Part shown: positions 28,043 to 37,075 of the stretch, one piece after another
Position numbering within the stretch: position 1 is the first letter of the stretch
Layout of the letters: each line of letters opens with the position of its first letter
Assembly: GCA_019911805.1 (NCBI GenBank)
Contig: JAIOJV010000048.1
Span: forward strand, 53,197-117,196
Length of the DNA: 64,000 nt
Reading direction: 5' to 3'
Origin: Gammaproteobacteria bacterium
GTDB lineage: Bacteria > Pseudomonadota > Gammaproteobacteria > Thiohalobacterales > Thiohalobacteraceae
Notes under the pieces: model-generated
The model's input: the letters and a program-made list of their open reading frames with translations, nothing else
Told to the model about the DNA's origin: nothing
Database searches by the model: none
Translations under genes and position numbers: made by a program

Positions 28043-30694
28043 ATGGACAGCACGCCGGACGCACACAATCCCGACGCCACGTATCTGCGCGATTATCACG
28101 CACCTGCGTTCACGATCGAGCGTGTATCACTGCGCTTCGAACTCGAGGATGAGGAGACCCGGGTGGAGGCGCAACTCCAGGTGGTGCGCGCCGCGGCAAC
28201 CGCAGCGACCGAGCCGCTGGTGCTGGCGGGCGACGGCCTCCGACTTGCATCCGTTCACCTCGATGGCCGGCGCCTCGCCGCTGTGGCCTACGAGGTGTCG
28301 GCCGACCAGCTCGTTCTGCGGGACGTGCCCGATACCTTCCAATTGACCCTGGTGACGCTGCTGCGCCCCCAGGACAACACGGCGCTGTCGGGGTTGTACA
28401 AGTCCAGTGGCAATTTCTGCACCCAATGCGAGGCCGAGGGTTTCCGGCGCATCACCTATTTCCTCGACCGGCCGGATGTGATGGCGCGTTACGACACCAC
28501 GCTGGTCGCCGATCGGGCGCGCTATCCGGTGCTGCTGTCGAACGGCAATCTCGTGGCGAGCGGCGACCTCGACGGTGGCCGGCATTGGGCGCGCTGGGAA
28601 GATCCCTTCCCGAAGCCCAGCTACCTGTTCGCGCTGGTCGCGGGGACGCTCGACTGGATAGAGGACGAATTCACCACGACCTCCGGACGCCGGGTGCGGT
28701 TGTTCGTTTATGTGCAGCCGCACAACATCGACCAGTGTGCGCACGCCATGGCATCCCTGCAGAGGGCCATGCGCTGGGATGAAGAGGTCTACGGCCGCGA
28801 ATACGATCTGGATCGCTACATGATCGTCGCCGTCGATGATTTCAACATGGGTGCCATGGAAAACAAGGGGCTGAACATCTTCAACTCCAAATACGTGCTG
28901 GCGCGCCCGGATACGGCGACGGATCAGGATTATCAGCACATCGAAGGCGTCATCGGGCATGAGTACTTCCATAACTGGTCCGGCAATCGGGTCACCTGCC
29001 GGGACTGGTTCCAACTCAGCCTCAAGGAAGGCTTCACGGTGTTCCGGGATCAGGAGTTCTCGGCCGACATGGGGGCGCGCGCCGTCAAGCGCATCCAGGA
29101 CGTCGATCTGCTGCGCACCCACCAATTCCGCGAGGATGCCGGTCCCATGGCCCATCCGGTACGGCCGGAGTCCTACGTCGAGATCAATAATTTCTACACC
29201 GCCACCGTCTACAACAAGGGGGCCGAAATCGTGCGCATGCTGCACACCCTGGTCGGACCCGACGGGTTCCGGCGCGGCACGGATCTGTATTTCGAGCGTC
29301 ACGACGGGCAGGCGGTGGCGACCGATGATTTCGTCCAGGCGATCGAGGATGCGAACGGCCTCGATCTGCAGCAGTTCCGGCGCTGGTACAGCCAGGCGGG
29401 CACACCGGTGGTGCAGGTCGAACGCCGCTTCGATGCGGCTGCGCGCACCTGTTCACTGACTTTGCGACAGTCGTGTCCGGCCACCCCGGGTCAGCCCCAC
29501 AAGCTGCCGTTCCACATCCCGGTGACACTGGCGCTGCTGGACGCCGCAGGACACGAGCTGCCGCTGCGGCTGCCGGGTGAAGCCGCCGGGATCCCGGGCA
29601 GCCGCACCCTGCAGCTCTGCGAGGAACAGCAGACCTTTGTATTCCAGGACGTTCCCGCCGAACCCGTCCCCTCCCTGCTGCGCGGGTTTTCAGCGCCGGT
29701 GCGGCTGGACATGGCGTATACGGAGGCGGAATTGGGTTTCCTGTTGGCGCACGATGGCGATGCCTTCGGTCGCTGGGAGGCCGGCCAGCAACTCGCCGTG
29801 CGCCTGTTGCTGGCACTGGCGCGCGATGGCGCGCGACCGCCGGACATCCTCCCGACCGTCATCGAGGCCTTCGGACGGGTGTTGCGTGATCCGGCGCTCG
29901 ACCCGGCCTTCCGGGCACTGGCGCTGGCGCTGCCCAGCGAGGTGTATCTCGCGGAATTCCTGCCGGTGATCGATCCCGATGCGCTGCATAGCGCACGCCA
30001 GGCGCTGCGCCGCGCCCTGGCGACGGCCTTGCAGAACGATTTCGAGACGCTCTACCACGGGCTGGCGGACACCGGCCCCTATCGCAACGACGCCGACGCG
30101 ATCGGCCGCCGCAGCCTGCGCAATCTCTGTCTGGGCTATCTGCTGGAACTCGATGATGGTGCCGCGCTCGATCTGTGCCTCGCACAGTACCGCGGGGCGG
30201 CGAACATGACGGACGCACTGGCGGCCGTGGCCGCACTCGCCCATCGCGAGGAGGCGGTCGCGGAGGCTGCGGTGGCCGATTTCTATGCGCGCTGGCGCGA
30301 CGAACCGCTGGTGGTCGACAAGTGGCTCGCCATACAGGCCCTGTCGCGCCGTCGCGATACCCTCGCCCGGGTCCAGGCGTTGGCCGCACACCCAGCGTTC
30401 ACGCTGAAGAACCCCAACAAGGTGTATGCCTTGCTGCGCACCTTCAGTCAGGCCAATCCGGTCCGGTTTCACCAGGCCGATGGTGCCGGCTACCGTTTCC
30501 TTGCCGCGCAGATCGAACGGCTGGATGCACTCAATCCGCAGGTCGCGGCGCGGATGGTCACGGTGTTCAACGACTGGCGCCGTTACGACGAGACCCGGCA
30601 GGCACAGCTGCGGGGCGTACTGCAAAGGCTTAGAGATAAGTCGAATTTATCTCGTGATACCTTTGAAATTGTTGCAAGAAGCTTGGTAGGATAA
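28043..30694 (+). CDS. pepN: Aminopeptidase N (M1 family)
   Basis: 883 residues, the proteobacterial PepN length. The substrate-binding GAMENKGLNIFNS and the zinc motif HEYFHNW followed by LSLKEG (third ligand Glu) are intact. The C-terminal alpha-helical domain ends SRDTFEIVARSLVG, as is typical. ATG at 28043. The last 90 bp have lower GC than the body but stay in frame and match the family. Confidence 0.98.
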   Translation: MDSTPDAHNPDATYLRDYHAPAFTIERVSLRFELEDEETRVEAQLQVVRAAATAATEPLVLAGDGLRLASVHLDGRRLAAVAYEVSADQLVLRDVPDTFQLTLVTLLRPQDNTALSGLYKSSGNFCTQCEAEGFRRITYFLDRPDVMARYDTTLVADRARYPVLLSNGNLVASGDLDGGRHWARWEDPFPKPSYLFALVAGTLDWIEDEFTTTSGRRVRLFVYVQPHNIDQCAHAMASLQRAMRWDEEVYGREYDLDRYMIVAVDDFNMGAMENKGLNIFNSKYVLARPDTATDQDYQHIEGVIGHEYFHNWSGNRVTCRDWFQLSLKEGFTVFRDQEFSADMGARAVKRIQDVDLLRTHQFREDAGPMAHPVRPESYVEINNFYTATVYNKGAEIVRMLHTLVGPDGFRRGTDLYFERHDGQAVATDDFVQAIEDANGLDLQQFRRWYSQAGTPVVQVERRFDAAARTCSLTLRQSCPATPGQPHKLPFHIPVTLALLDAAGHELPLRLPGEAAGIPGSRTLQLCEEQQTFVFQDVPAEPVPSLLRGFSAPVRLDMAYTEAELGFLLAHDGDAFGRWEAGQQLAVRLLLALARDGARPPDILPTVIEAFGRVLRDPALDPAFRALALALPSEVYLAEFLPVIDPDALHSARQALRRALATALQNDFETLYHGLADTGPYRNDADAIGRRSLRNLCLGYLLELDDGAALDLCLAQYRGAANMTDALAAVAALAHREEAVAEAAVADFYARWRDEPLVVDKWLAIQALSRRRDTLARVQALAAHPAFTLKNPNKVYALLRTFSQANPVRFHQADGAGYRFLAAQIERLDALNPQVAARMVTVFNDWRRYDETRQAQLRGVLQRLRDKSNLSRDTFEIVARSLVG

Positions 30695-30853
30695 GGCTCC
30701 TTGGGCGGACTCGCCGCCGCGGGGGCCGGCGTGGCGTTCTGTGAACGCCGGAGCAGATTCTCGGGCAAGACTGGGGTAAATTGTGACTATCCCCAGGCCC
30801 GTCCGGGTTCTGATCCCGCAAGATCGGTTCACGGAGTTGGAGGTTTAGCCATC

Positions 30854-31540
30854 ATGAGCATCCCTCATCGTTACGCCCAGGCATCTGCTGTGATCTTGCG
30901 TGGATTGGTTCGTGGCATCGTACTGTCGTCCTGCGTGGCCGCCGGCGCGGCCGGCGGCGCAGAGCCGGCCGCGCCGGCAACGGGGTGGAGCCTCTGGAAT
31001 GCCGCCGGTGCCGAGGCAGCCGACGGTGCCTGGGGGCAGGGGACGCTACGCCCTCCGGCGAGCTGGGCCTGGCACAATGCGCCGCCGCGGCTGGAACTCG
31101 CCGCCGGTATCGGACATCGCTTCGCCAGCGGCTTGAACATCGACGTCGGTCTGTCATCCGCTCAGGTCGCCCAGGTCTCTGAGTTGCCAGCCATCGATTA
31201 CCGGGATTACTTTCTGGGGGTCAGCTATGGCACTCTGGACGGCAAGCTCTGGTATCTCCCGGAGACCCTGGACGGCGAGACCACGGCGATGTACTACGAG
31301 GCCGGCTGGAGTCCCGTGGTCAGCGATAAGCTGGCCTTTTCGCTGCGTCTGGGGCAGCAGGTCGGTGGCTCCACGCCGATGGCGGGGTTCGACTCCGGCC
31401 TGCCCAATGTCAGTGTGGGCGCCTCCACCCGTTTCCATGGGTATGGCTTGGGCCTGAGCGTGATCGACGGTGGTGGCAGTGTGTTCGGGGGTGATGCGGA
31501 TCTGCGCTTGATGGGCCGCATCTCCAGGCCACTACGTTAG
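30854..31540 (+). CDS. Putative outer-membrane/periplasmic protein (TorF/gcw_chp-like)
   Basis: 228 residues, signal peptide (LRGLVRGIVLSSCVAAGAAGGA, cleavage near 36-40). The mature part alternates hydrophobic and polar residues (YFLGVSYGTLDGKLWYLPE, AMYYEAGWSPVVSDKLAFSL, VSVGASTRFHGYGLGLSV), as in a small beta-barrel. It resembles the TIGR02001 family; the assignment is tentative. The ATG at 30854 has GGAGG in the upstream stretch. Confidence 0.7.
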   Translation: MSIPHRYAQASAVILRGLVRGIVLSSCVAAGAAGGAEPAAPATGWSLWNAAGAEAADGAWGQGTLRPPASWAWHNAPPRLELAAGIGHRFASGLNIDVGLSSAQVAQVSELPAIDYRDYFLGVSYGTLDGKLWYLPETLDGETTAMYYEAGWSPVVSDKLAFSLRLGQQVGGSTPMAGFDSGLPNVSVGASTRFHGYGLGLSVIDGGGSVFGGDADLRLMGRISRPLR

Positions 31541-31648
31541 GTAGGGAAAAATAGTACGATTAACAGCACTTCTACCACCCATAGGATATTCTCATCGCCC
31601 CGGGGCTATGTTTGACTACGCGTTTGTTCGCAACCGGCGCCGATCCCT

Positions 31649-33082
31649 ATGGAGTTCTTGCCAGTCTTCTTCAAGCTACAAGGCCAACCCTGCCTGGTCG
31701 TCGGTGGTGGTGTGGTCGCCGCACGCAAGGCCGCTCTGCTGCTCAGGGCCGGTGGACGAGTCACCGTCGTCGCCCCCGACCTGGGAGCGGAGCTCGCCAA
31801 ACGGCGTGATGCCGGGGAGATCACCCATACGGCCCGTAGTTTCCAGGCCGATGACCTTGCCGGCATGCGCCTCGTCATCACCGCGACCGACGACGAGGGC
31901 GTCAACGCCGAAGTATCGCACCTCGCCCAGGAACAGGGCATTCCGGTAAACGTCGTCGACAACCCGCAGCTCTGCAGCTTCATCGTCCCCTCGATCCTCG
32001 ATCGTTCGCCGGTGATGGTCGCGGTCTCGACCGGCGGCGCATCACCGGTGCTGGCGCGCCAACTGCGCGCGCGGCTCGAGACCCTGATTCCGTCGGCTTA
32101 CGGTCGCCTGGCGGCCATGGTCGAGGAGTTCCGCGATGCCGCCAAGCAACGCTTCGACAATCCGGACGACCGCCGTCGTTTCTGGGAGGAGGTGCTGGAA
32201 GGACCCATCGCGGAACTGGTCTTCGCCGGCCGCGAGGCCGAGGCCCGCGCGCGTATCGAGGCGGCGCTTGTCAGGGGCAGCGCGAATGCCGGTGTCGGCG
32301 AGGTCTATCTGGTCGGGGCCGGACCGGGTGATCCGGATCTGTTGACCTTCCGTGCCGTACGGCTGATGCAGCAGGCCGATGTGCTGGTATACGACCGGCT
32401 GGTGTCGGCGCCGATCCTGGACCTGGCCCGACGCGATGCCGACCGTATCTACGTCGGCAAGGAAAAGGATAACCACGCGGTACCGCAGGAAGGTATCAAT
32501 CAGCTGTTGGTGGATCTGGCCCGTCAGGGCAAGCGCGTGCTCCGCCTGAAGGGCGGCGACCCGTTCATTTTCGGGCGTGGCGGCGAGGAAATCGAGACCC
32601 TGGCACAGCAAGGCATCCCTTTCCAGGTGGTGCCGGGTATCACCGCGGCGGCCGGCTGTGCCGCCTATTCCGGTATCCCGCTGACGCATCGTGACTATGC
32701 CCAGTCCTGCACCTTCGTCACGGGGCATCTGAAGGATGACAGCCTGGATCTGAATTGGCTTCAACTGGTGCAGCCGCGTCAGACCGTGGTGTTCTACATG
32801 GGGCTGACCGGTATCGAGGTGATCTGCAGTCAGCTGATCGCTCATGGCATGGCCCCGGACATGCCCGCGGCGTTGGTCGAGCAGGGTACGACCCGCAACC
32901 AGCGGGTCCACATCGGTACGGTGGCGACGCTGCCGTCCATCGTGGCGGAGGCAGGTGTGCGCGCACCGACCCTGACCATCATCGGCGAGGTGGTGACACT
33001 GCACGACAAGCTCGGCTGGTATCGACCGACCGAGCGCATGGAAGGCACGGCCTTCAGCAGCGCCGCGCAGAAGCAGGGGTGA
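31649..33082 (+). CDS. cysG: Siroheme synthase CysG (trifunctional)
   Basis: 477 residues. The N-terminal precorrin-2 dehydrogenase/ferrochelatase ([21 protein letters not shown]) is fused to the uroporphyrinogen-III C-methyltransferase ([48 protein letters not shown]). It makes siroheme, the cofactor of DsrAB encoded 14 kb away, which fits its position beside the dsr locus. Confidence 0.98.
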   Translation: MEFLPVFFKLQGQPCLVVGGGVVAARKAALLLRAGGRVTVVAPDLGAELAKRRDAGEITHTARSFQADDLAGMRLVITATDDEGVNAEVSHLAQEQGIPVNVVDNPQLCSFIVPSILDRSPVMVAVSTGGASPVLARQLRARLETLIPSAYGRLAAMVEEFRDAAKQRFDNPDDRRRFWEEVLEGPIAELVFAGREAEARARIEAALVRGSANAGVGEVYLVGAGPGDPDLLTFRAVRLMQQADVLVYDRLVSAPILDLARRDADRIYVGKEKDNHAVPQEGINQLLVDLARQGKRVLRLKGGDPFIFGRGGEEIETLAQQGIPFQVVPGITAAAGCAAYSGIPLTHRDYAQSCTFVTGHLKDDSLDLNWLQLVQPRQTVVFYMGLTGIEVICSQLIAHGMAPDMPAALVEQGTTRNQRVHIGTVATLPSIVAEAGVRAPTLTIIGEVVTLHDKLGWYRPTERMEGTAFSSAAQKQG

Positions 33083-33168
33083 GCGCAGAAACCCCAGTTG
33101 ATGCGGGACTATACGGGGTCCGCAGGGCAGTGTTTTTGTGACCGGACGTGGTTTTTCGGTATCATTGC

Positions 33169-33549
33169 ATGGCGAAGCACCCGGTCACGTGCCGGGACGG
33201 GAGGTCAGCCGTGGACGTCGAACGATTCAGTGTGGAAGAAGGCAGCGGCTGCAGCTCCGACGAGCTGTTCGCGCTGCAGGTGATCGATGACAGTATGGAA
33301 CCGGAGTTCGAGACCGGCTGTATCATCGTGATCGATCCGGCCGGGGTGATCCAGAACGGCAGCTTCGTGTTTGCCCAGGTCGATGACGAATATATCTTCC
33401 GGCAGCTGCTGGTACAGGAAGATCGTCTCTATCTCAAGCCGATGAAATCCAATTACGAGACGCTGGAGATCTCCACGATGCGCGCCATCCAGGGTGTCAT
33501 CGTGCAGAAGGCGGGCACGCGGCGCAAACACCACAAGCACTACGTCTGA
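33169..33549 (+). CDS. LexA/S24-like domain protein without DNA-binding part
   Basis: 126 residues, a lone S24/LexA C-terminal-like domain. The serine motif IDDSMEPEFETGCIIVIDP (Ser42) and the following strand VIQNGSFVFAQVDDEYIFRQL align with LexA/UmuD. The position of the catalytic Lys (LexA VTVKRL) is Arg78 here, so self-cleavage is doubtful. No helix-turn-helix precedes it. ATG at 33169 or an earlier start at 33148. It follows cysG by 86 bp. Confidence 0.75.
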   Translation: MAKHPVTCRDGRSAVDVERFSVEEGSGCSSDELFALQVIDDSMEPEFETGCIIVIDPAGVIQNGSFVFAQVDDEYIFRQLLVQEDRLYLKPMKSNYETLEISTMRAIQGVIVQKAGTRRKHHKHYV

Positions 33550-33552
33550 CGA

Positions 33553-34020
33553 TCATCCCTTGGGTGACATCTGGTCGGGGCGCAGCCGGGCGGTGAAGTA
33601 CTCGTCGGCGCTGTCGACATCCAACGGCTCACCGCTACCCCGGATCAGCGGTAACTCATAATCGTTCCAGCCGCGCAGGCCGGTCTTGAGGGAATAGACA
33701 TCCTGATAGCCCAGCTGCTGCATGACCCAGGCGGCCAGCGCGCTGCGGTTACCCGAGCGGCAGACCACCACCACCGGGCGCGCCCGCGCCGCGACCAGTT
33801 CCGGGACCGTATCTTCGTAGTCGTACTCGCAGGCGGCCTCGAGGATCCCGCGCGGTACATTCAAGGAGCCACCGATGTGGGCCGCCTCGAACTCGTAGGG
33901 TTCCCGTACGTCCAACAGCAGCACATCCGAATGCTTGCTGCGCAGCTCATCGACATCCCAGGGGAACAACTCCTGGATATGCGGCAGACACTCCGCGACC
34001 AGATCGGTCAGGCGCTTCAT
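33553..34020 (-). CDS. Rhodanese-like sulfurtransferase
   Basis: 155 residues, single rhodanese domain with the active-site loop CRSGNRS (Cys87) and the N-terminal LLDVREPYEFEAAHIGGSLNVPRG. Six-residue loop implies persulfide/thiosulfate chemistry. It is cytoplasmic, with no signal. Located between cysG and the dsr regulators, so a role in feeding sulfane sulfur to the Dsr relay is plausible but inferred. Convergent with the S24-like gene (3-bp gap). Confidence 0.9.
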   Translation of the reverse strand: MKRLTDLVAECLPHIQELFPWDVDELRSKHSDVLLLDVREPYEFEAAHIGGSLNVPRGILEAACEYDYEDTVPELVAARARPVVVVCRSGNRSALAAWVMQQLGYQDVYSLKTGLRGWNDYELPLIRGSGEPLDVDSADEYFTARLRPDQMSPKG

Positions 34021-34208
34021 CCCGAAAAACTCATTTCAACCACACAAACACGCGCGGGAACCGTAATGAAACAGCGCCGTGAACCCCAGGCGCAGTACGT
34101 GGAAATCGTGGAGGATTGTGTGCGAAGCATATGAATTTGCGAGTGTTTTGTCGTGTATTTCCGGGGCAAATACAATTTTTGGGTTCATGCGGGTAGAGCT
34201 CCGCAAGA

Positions 34209-34886
34209 CTAATCGGCGTTGCGCACGCCCTCGGCGCGGCTGTGACGCAGGCCCTGTTCGACGGCGATGACCGCGGCCTCGACACGCGAATGCACGCCGA
34301 GCTTGCGCAAAATCGCCTTGACGTGGAGTTTGACGGTGCCGTCCGAGATACCCAGGTTGCGCGCGATGGCCTTGTTGCTCTGGCCTTCGGCGAGCAAGCC
34401 GAGGATCTCGTTCTCCCGCGGAGTGAGATCGGAAAACGGTCTGGGATCGCGGGCAGTAACGCTCTCGCCCTGTACCACCTTGGCCAATACCGGTGCCAGA
34501 TCCGGTGCGACCACGGTCTTTCCGGCGACGATGTCACGTAGCGCCACGACCAGATCATCAGGCTCCATGTCCTTGATCAGATAACCCTGCGCACCGCTGC
34601 GCAAGGCCTCGACCAGGTCTTGTTCGTTGCTGCTGGTGGTGAGCATCGCGATGGCCATCTTGAGACCGCTCTGGCGCAATTGGCGCAACACGCCGAGGCC
34701 GTCCATGCCGCCGGGCATGCGCATGTCGAGCAGGACCACGTCGGGGCGCAGTTTTTCGGCCAGTTCAAGTCCTTCCTGGCCATCGCCGACGGCCCCGACA
34801 ACCTTGATGCCGCGGTGGGCGAGCAGGCCCTGCAGACCGACGCGAAACAGCGTGTGATCATCGATGACCAGTATACGCAGGCTCAT
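34209..34886 (-). CDS. NarL/FixJ-type response regulator
   Basis: 225 residues. Receiver domain with Asp54 in VVLLDMRMPGG, the Thr/Lys switch residues in MLTTSS and GYLIKDM, and a LuxR/NarL HTH (LTPRENEILGLLAEGQSNKAIARNL). It overlaps the sensor kinase stop by 4 bp (ATGA), so the pair is one unit. The HTH should bind NarL-like heptamers; candidates lie upstream of dsrA. Confidence 0.95.
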   Translation of the reverse strand: MSLRILVIDDHTLFRVGLQGLLAHRGIKVVGAVGDGQEGLELAEKLRPDVVLLDMRMPGGMDGLGVLRQLRQSGLKMAIAMLTTSSNEQDLVEALRSGAQGYLIKDMEPDDLVVALRDIVAGKTVVAPDLAPVLAKVVQGESVTARDPRPFSDLTPRENEILGLLAEGQSNKAIARNLGISDGTVKLHVKAILRKLGVHSRVEAAVIAVEQGLRHSRAEGVRNAD

Positions 34887-36571
34887 CGGGGGATGCCGCC
34901 GATCGTTGGGAGGGGCGCGGCCACCTCGGTCACATGGGGTGCGGCCGGTTTGGTCGGCGCGCGGAAGGTCAGCTGCACGCGGGTACCCTCACCTGGTTCG
35001 CTTTCGAAGTGAATGCTGCCGTCGATGCGACGGGCGCGCTCTTCCATGATGGACAGGCCGACATGTTCACCGGGGGCACCGGTAGAGCGGGGTGGCTCCA
35101 TGCCGGTGCCGTCGTCTTCGATCAGCACGTGGAACTGGCCGTCGTCCTGGTTGCGCAGCAGCACGCGTACGGTATGTGCACGGCTGTGTTTGCGCACGTT
35201 GCAGAGTGCCTCCTGGACGATGCGCAGTACCTGGATCTCGACATCCTCCGGTAACCCCGGGTTACCCCATTCCTTCTGCAGGAAGATCTGGATATTGGAT
35301 TCGTTGCGGAAGCGTTCGACCACCTTCTCGATGGCCGGCAGCAGCCCGCGCCGGTCGATCGGCGCGCGGAAGTGGTCGATCAACCCGCGCAACTCTGTAT
35401 AGGCCTCGTCGAGGCTGTTTTCGATGCGCTCGAGCTCTGCCCACAGTGCGGACTCGTCGCCTTGGTGCAGGGTCTCGTCCAGCACCCGCACCTGGAAGCG
35501 CAGGCTGGCCAGGGTCTGTGCCAGTGAGTCATGCAGTTCGTGGGCGATACGGGTGCGCTCCTCGATAATGGTCAGCCGATTGGCCTCTTCATCGACGCTG
35601 GCCTTTTCGATCGCCATGCCGAGGTGGCGCCCGATACTGATGAGGAGGAGTTCGTCGTTGCAGTCGTCGCAGTCGTGTTCGCGGTCGACGAAGAGGTTGT
35701 ATACCCCGAGCGTCCGGTCGCGATATTCCAGCGGCACGGTGATCACCTCGATATCGTCCTCGGGAAAGAACGGCGTGCCGGTCAGACGTTCATGATCGTG
35801 GACGCTGGTGTCATTACGAATGACCCCATCGATGGCAACCTGGCCGGACAGGCACAACTGCGAAGGCATGAGCTGTTCACGGGCGACGACCTCGTCGCTG
35901 AGGCCGACACTGGCGACCAGGCGCATCTGTTGGTCGTGGGTGAGTAGCCGCACGGTTGCGGCGCGGGCGTGCACGACTTCCTTGAGGGTATGCAGAAAGC
36001 GGGTCAGCAGGTCGTCCAGGTCGCGTGAATTGTTGATGCTGGCGGCGACGTCGTAGAGGATCTCCAGGGAGCGGGTTTCATGCTTGATGCCCGCGATCTG
36101 CTTGCGCACCTGGCCATCCATATCCAGAGAAAGATCTTGAAATTTATCGCTTATAGTATTGATATCAGTGGATAATTCACTCAGGTTACTGCGTCCAGAG
36201 AGGGGGATGCGCGCTGCGAGTTCACCGTTGCGGAGGGCCTGTGCCCAATGGCGTATCTGCGTCAGGGGGGTCAGCAGATCCTGACGGATCACACGGTAGA
36301 GGCCCAGCAGGAAGACACTGCCGAGGACCGCAAGCAGGGTCTGGATGATCATGTGCGTAGCGTTGTGGGCGAGCCCCACGAACGGCAGGATCACGAACCC
36401 CGCCAGCACGGCAGTAAGCCCGACCAACGATACCCACAGGCAGTTGCAGCGCGGTCCGTGCCCCTGTTTCCGCTGGCCCGGACGCAGCAATAGGGTCCAG
36501 TCGGCACGCCCTTGCGCGCCTGCTCGGCCGACTGAGGTGTTGGCAGGATTATTTCCGGGAACCGAGGTCAT
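34883..36571 (-). CDS. NarX-type sensor histidine kinase with GAF domain
   Basis: 562 residues from the ATG at 36571. Two hydrophobic segments (about 46-70 and 75-95) enclose only a very short periplasmic loop, so the nitrate P-box region of true NarX is absent. A HAMP region follows (LTPLTQIRHWAQALRNGEL), then a GAF domain (about 150-320), HisKA_3 with ELHD His347, and HATPase_c (EDDGTGM, HVGLSIMEERA). The GAF segment includes a CDDC motif near the domain end, possibly redox- or metal-related. Same strand as and downstream of dsrR. Confidence 0.9.
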   Translation of the reverse strand: MTSVPGNNPANTSVGRAGAQGRADWTLLLRPGQRKQGHGPRCNCLWVSLVGLTAVLAGFVILPFVGLAHNATHMIIQTLLAVLGSVFLLGLYRVIRQDLLTPLTQIRHWAQALRNGELAARIPLSGRSNLSELSTDINTISDKFQDLSLDMDGQVRKQIAGIKHETRSLEILYDVAASINNSRDLDDLLTRFLHTLKEVVHARAATVRLLTHDQQMRLVASVGLSDEVVAREQLMPSQLCLSGQVAIDGVIRNDTSVHDHERLTGTPFFPEDDIEVITVPLEYRDRTLGVYNLFVDREHDCDDCNDELLLISIGRHLGMAIEKASVDEEANRLTIIEERTRIAHELHDSLAQTLASLRFQVRVLDETLHQGDESALWAELERIENSLDEAYTELRGLIDHFRAPIDRRGLLPAIEKVVERFRNESNIQIFLQKEWGNPGLPEDVEIQVLRIVQEALCNVRKHSRAHTVRVLLRNQDDGQFHVLIEDDGTGMEPPRSTGAPGEHVGLSIMEERARRIDGSIHFESEPGEGTRVQLTFRAPTKPAAPHVTEVAAPLPTIGGIPR

Positions 36572-36713
36572 GGGCACCGCACGCAGAGGCTGAATCGATC
36601 GGGGTTTGCGCCCACCACTATACCATCGATGCCGGTGCCGCTCATAACCCACAGCCGCTACAGGAAATACAGTATGTAGCGGACCGACCGGAGGCGCCCC
36701 GTAGCCGCCCGGA

Positions 36714-37037
36714 TCAGGCGTCATCCGCCTGCGGTGGCTGATAGTGGGGGTCGTTCGGGTTCATGAAGATGAAATCGGAATGGCCTGGCTCGAGTTCGAC
36801 GTAGTCCAACGTCATGCCTTCGAGGAGTTCGGTGCTGGTGGGTGCGATCGTCAGCTCGATGCCCTCGGAGGTGAAGGAGATGTCGTCCGTACGCCCTGAA
36901 TCGTCGAAACCCATCGCATACTGGATGGCGCCGTCGGGTGCACGCTGAGCAGCGATACGCAGCGCCATGCCTTCGGAACGCCCTTGCTTGGCGGCTGTCT
37001 TGATTTGTTGGGCGGCGGCAGGGGTGATGGTGATCAT
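36714..37037 (-). CDS. dsrR: DsrR, cysteine-less A-type scaffold-like protein
   Basis: 107 residues from the ATG at 37037 (MITITPAAAQQIKTAAKQG), fold of IscA/HesB. It contains no cysteine at all, the property that separates DsrR from iron-sulfur A-type carriers; in Allochromatium DsrR acts post-transcriptionally on Dsr production. Its position right after dsrN confirms the assignment. Confidence 0.93.
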   Translation of the reverse strand: MITITPAAAQQIKTAAKQGRSEGMALRIAAQRAPDGAIQYAMGFDDSGRTDDISFTSEGIELTIAPTSTELLEGMTLDYVELEPGHSDFIFMNPNDPHYQPPQADDA

Positions 37038-37075
37038 GTCGATAGGGCTCCTGTAGGTTGAGCGACGGTATGGTC

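Noticed and set aside
30600..30694. Frameshift or foreign insertion at the pepN 3' end
   Set aside because: The lower-GC end stays in frame and ends with the usual PepN C-terminus.
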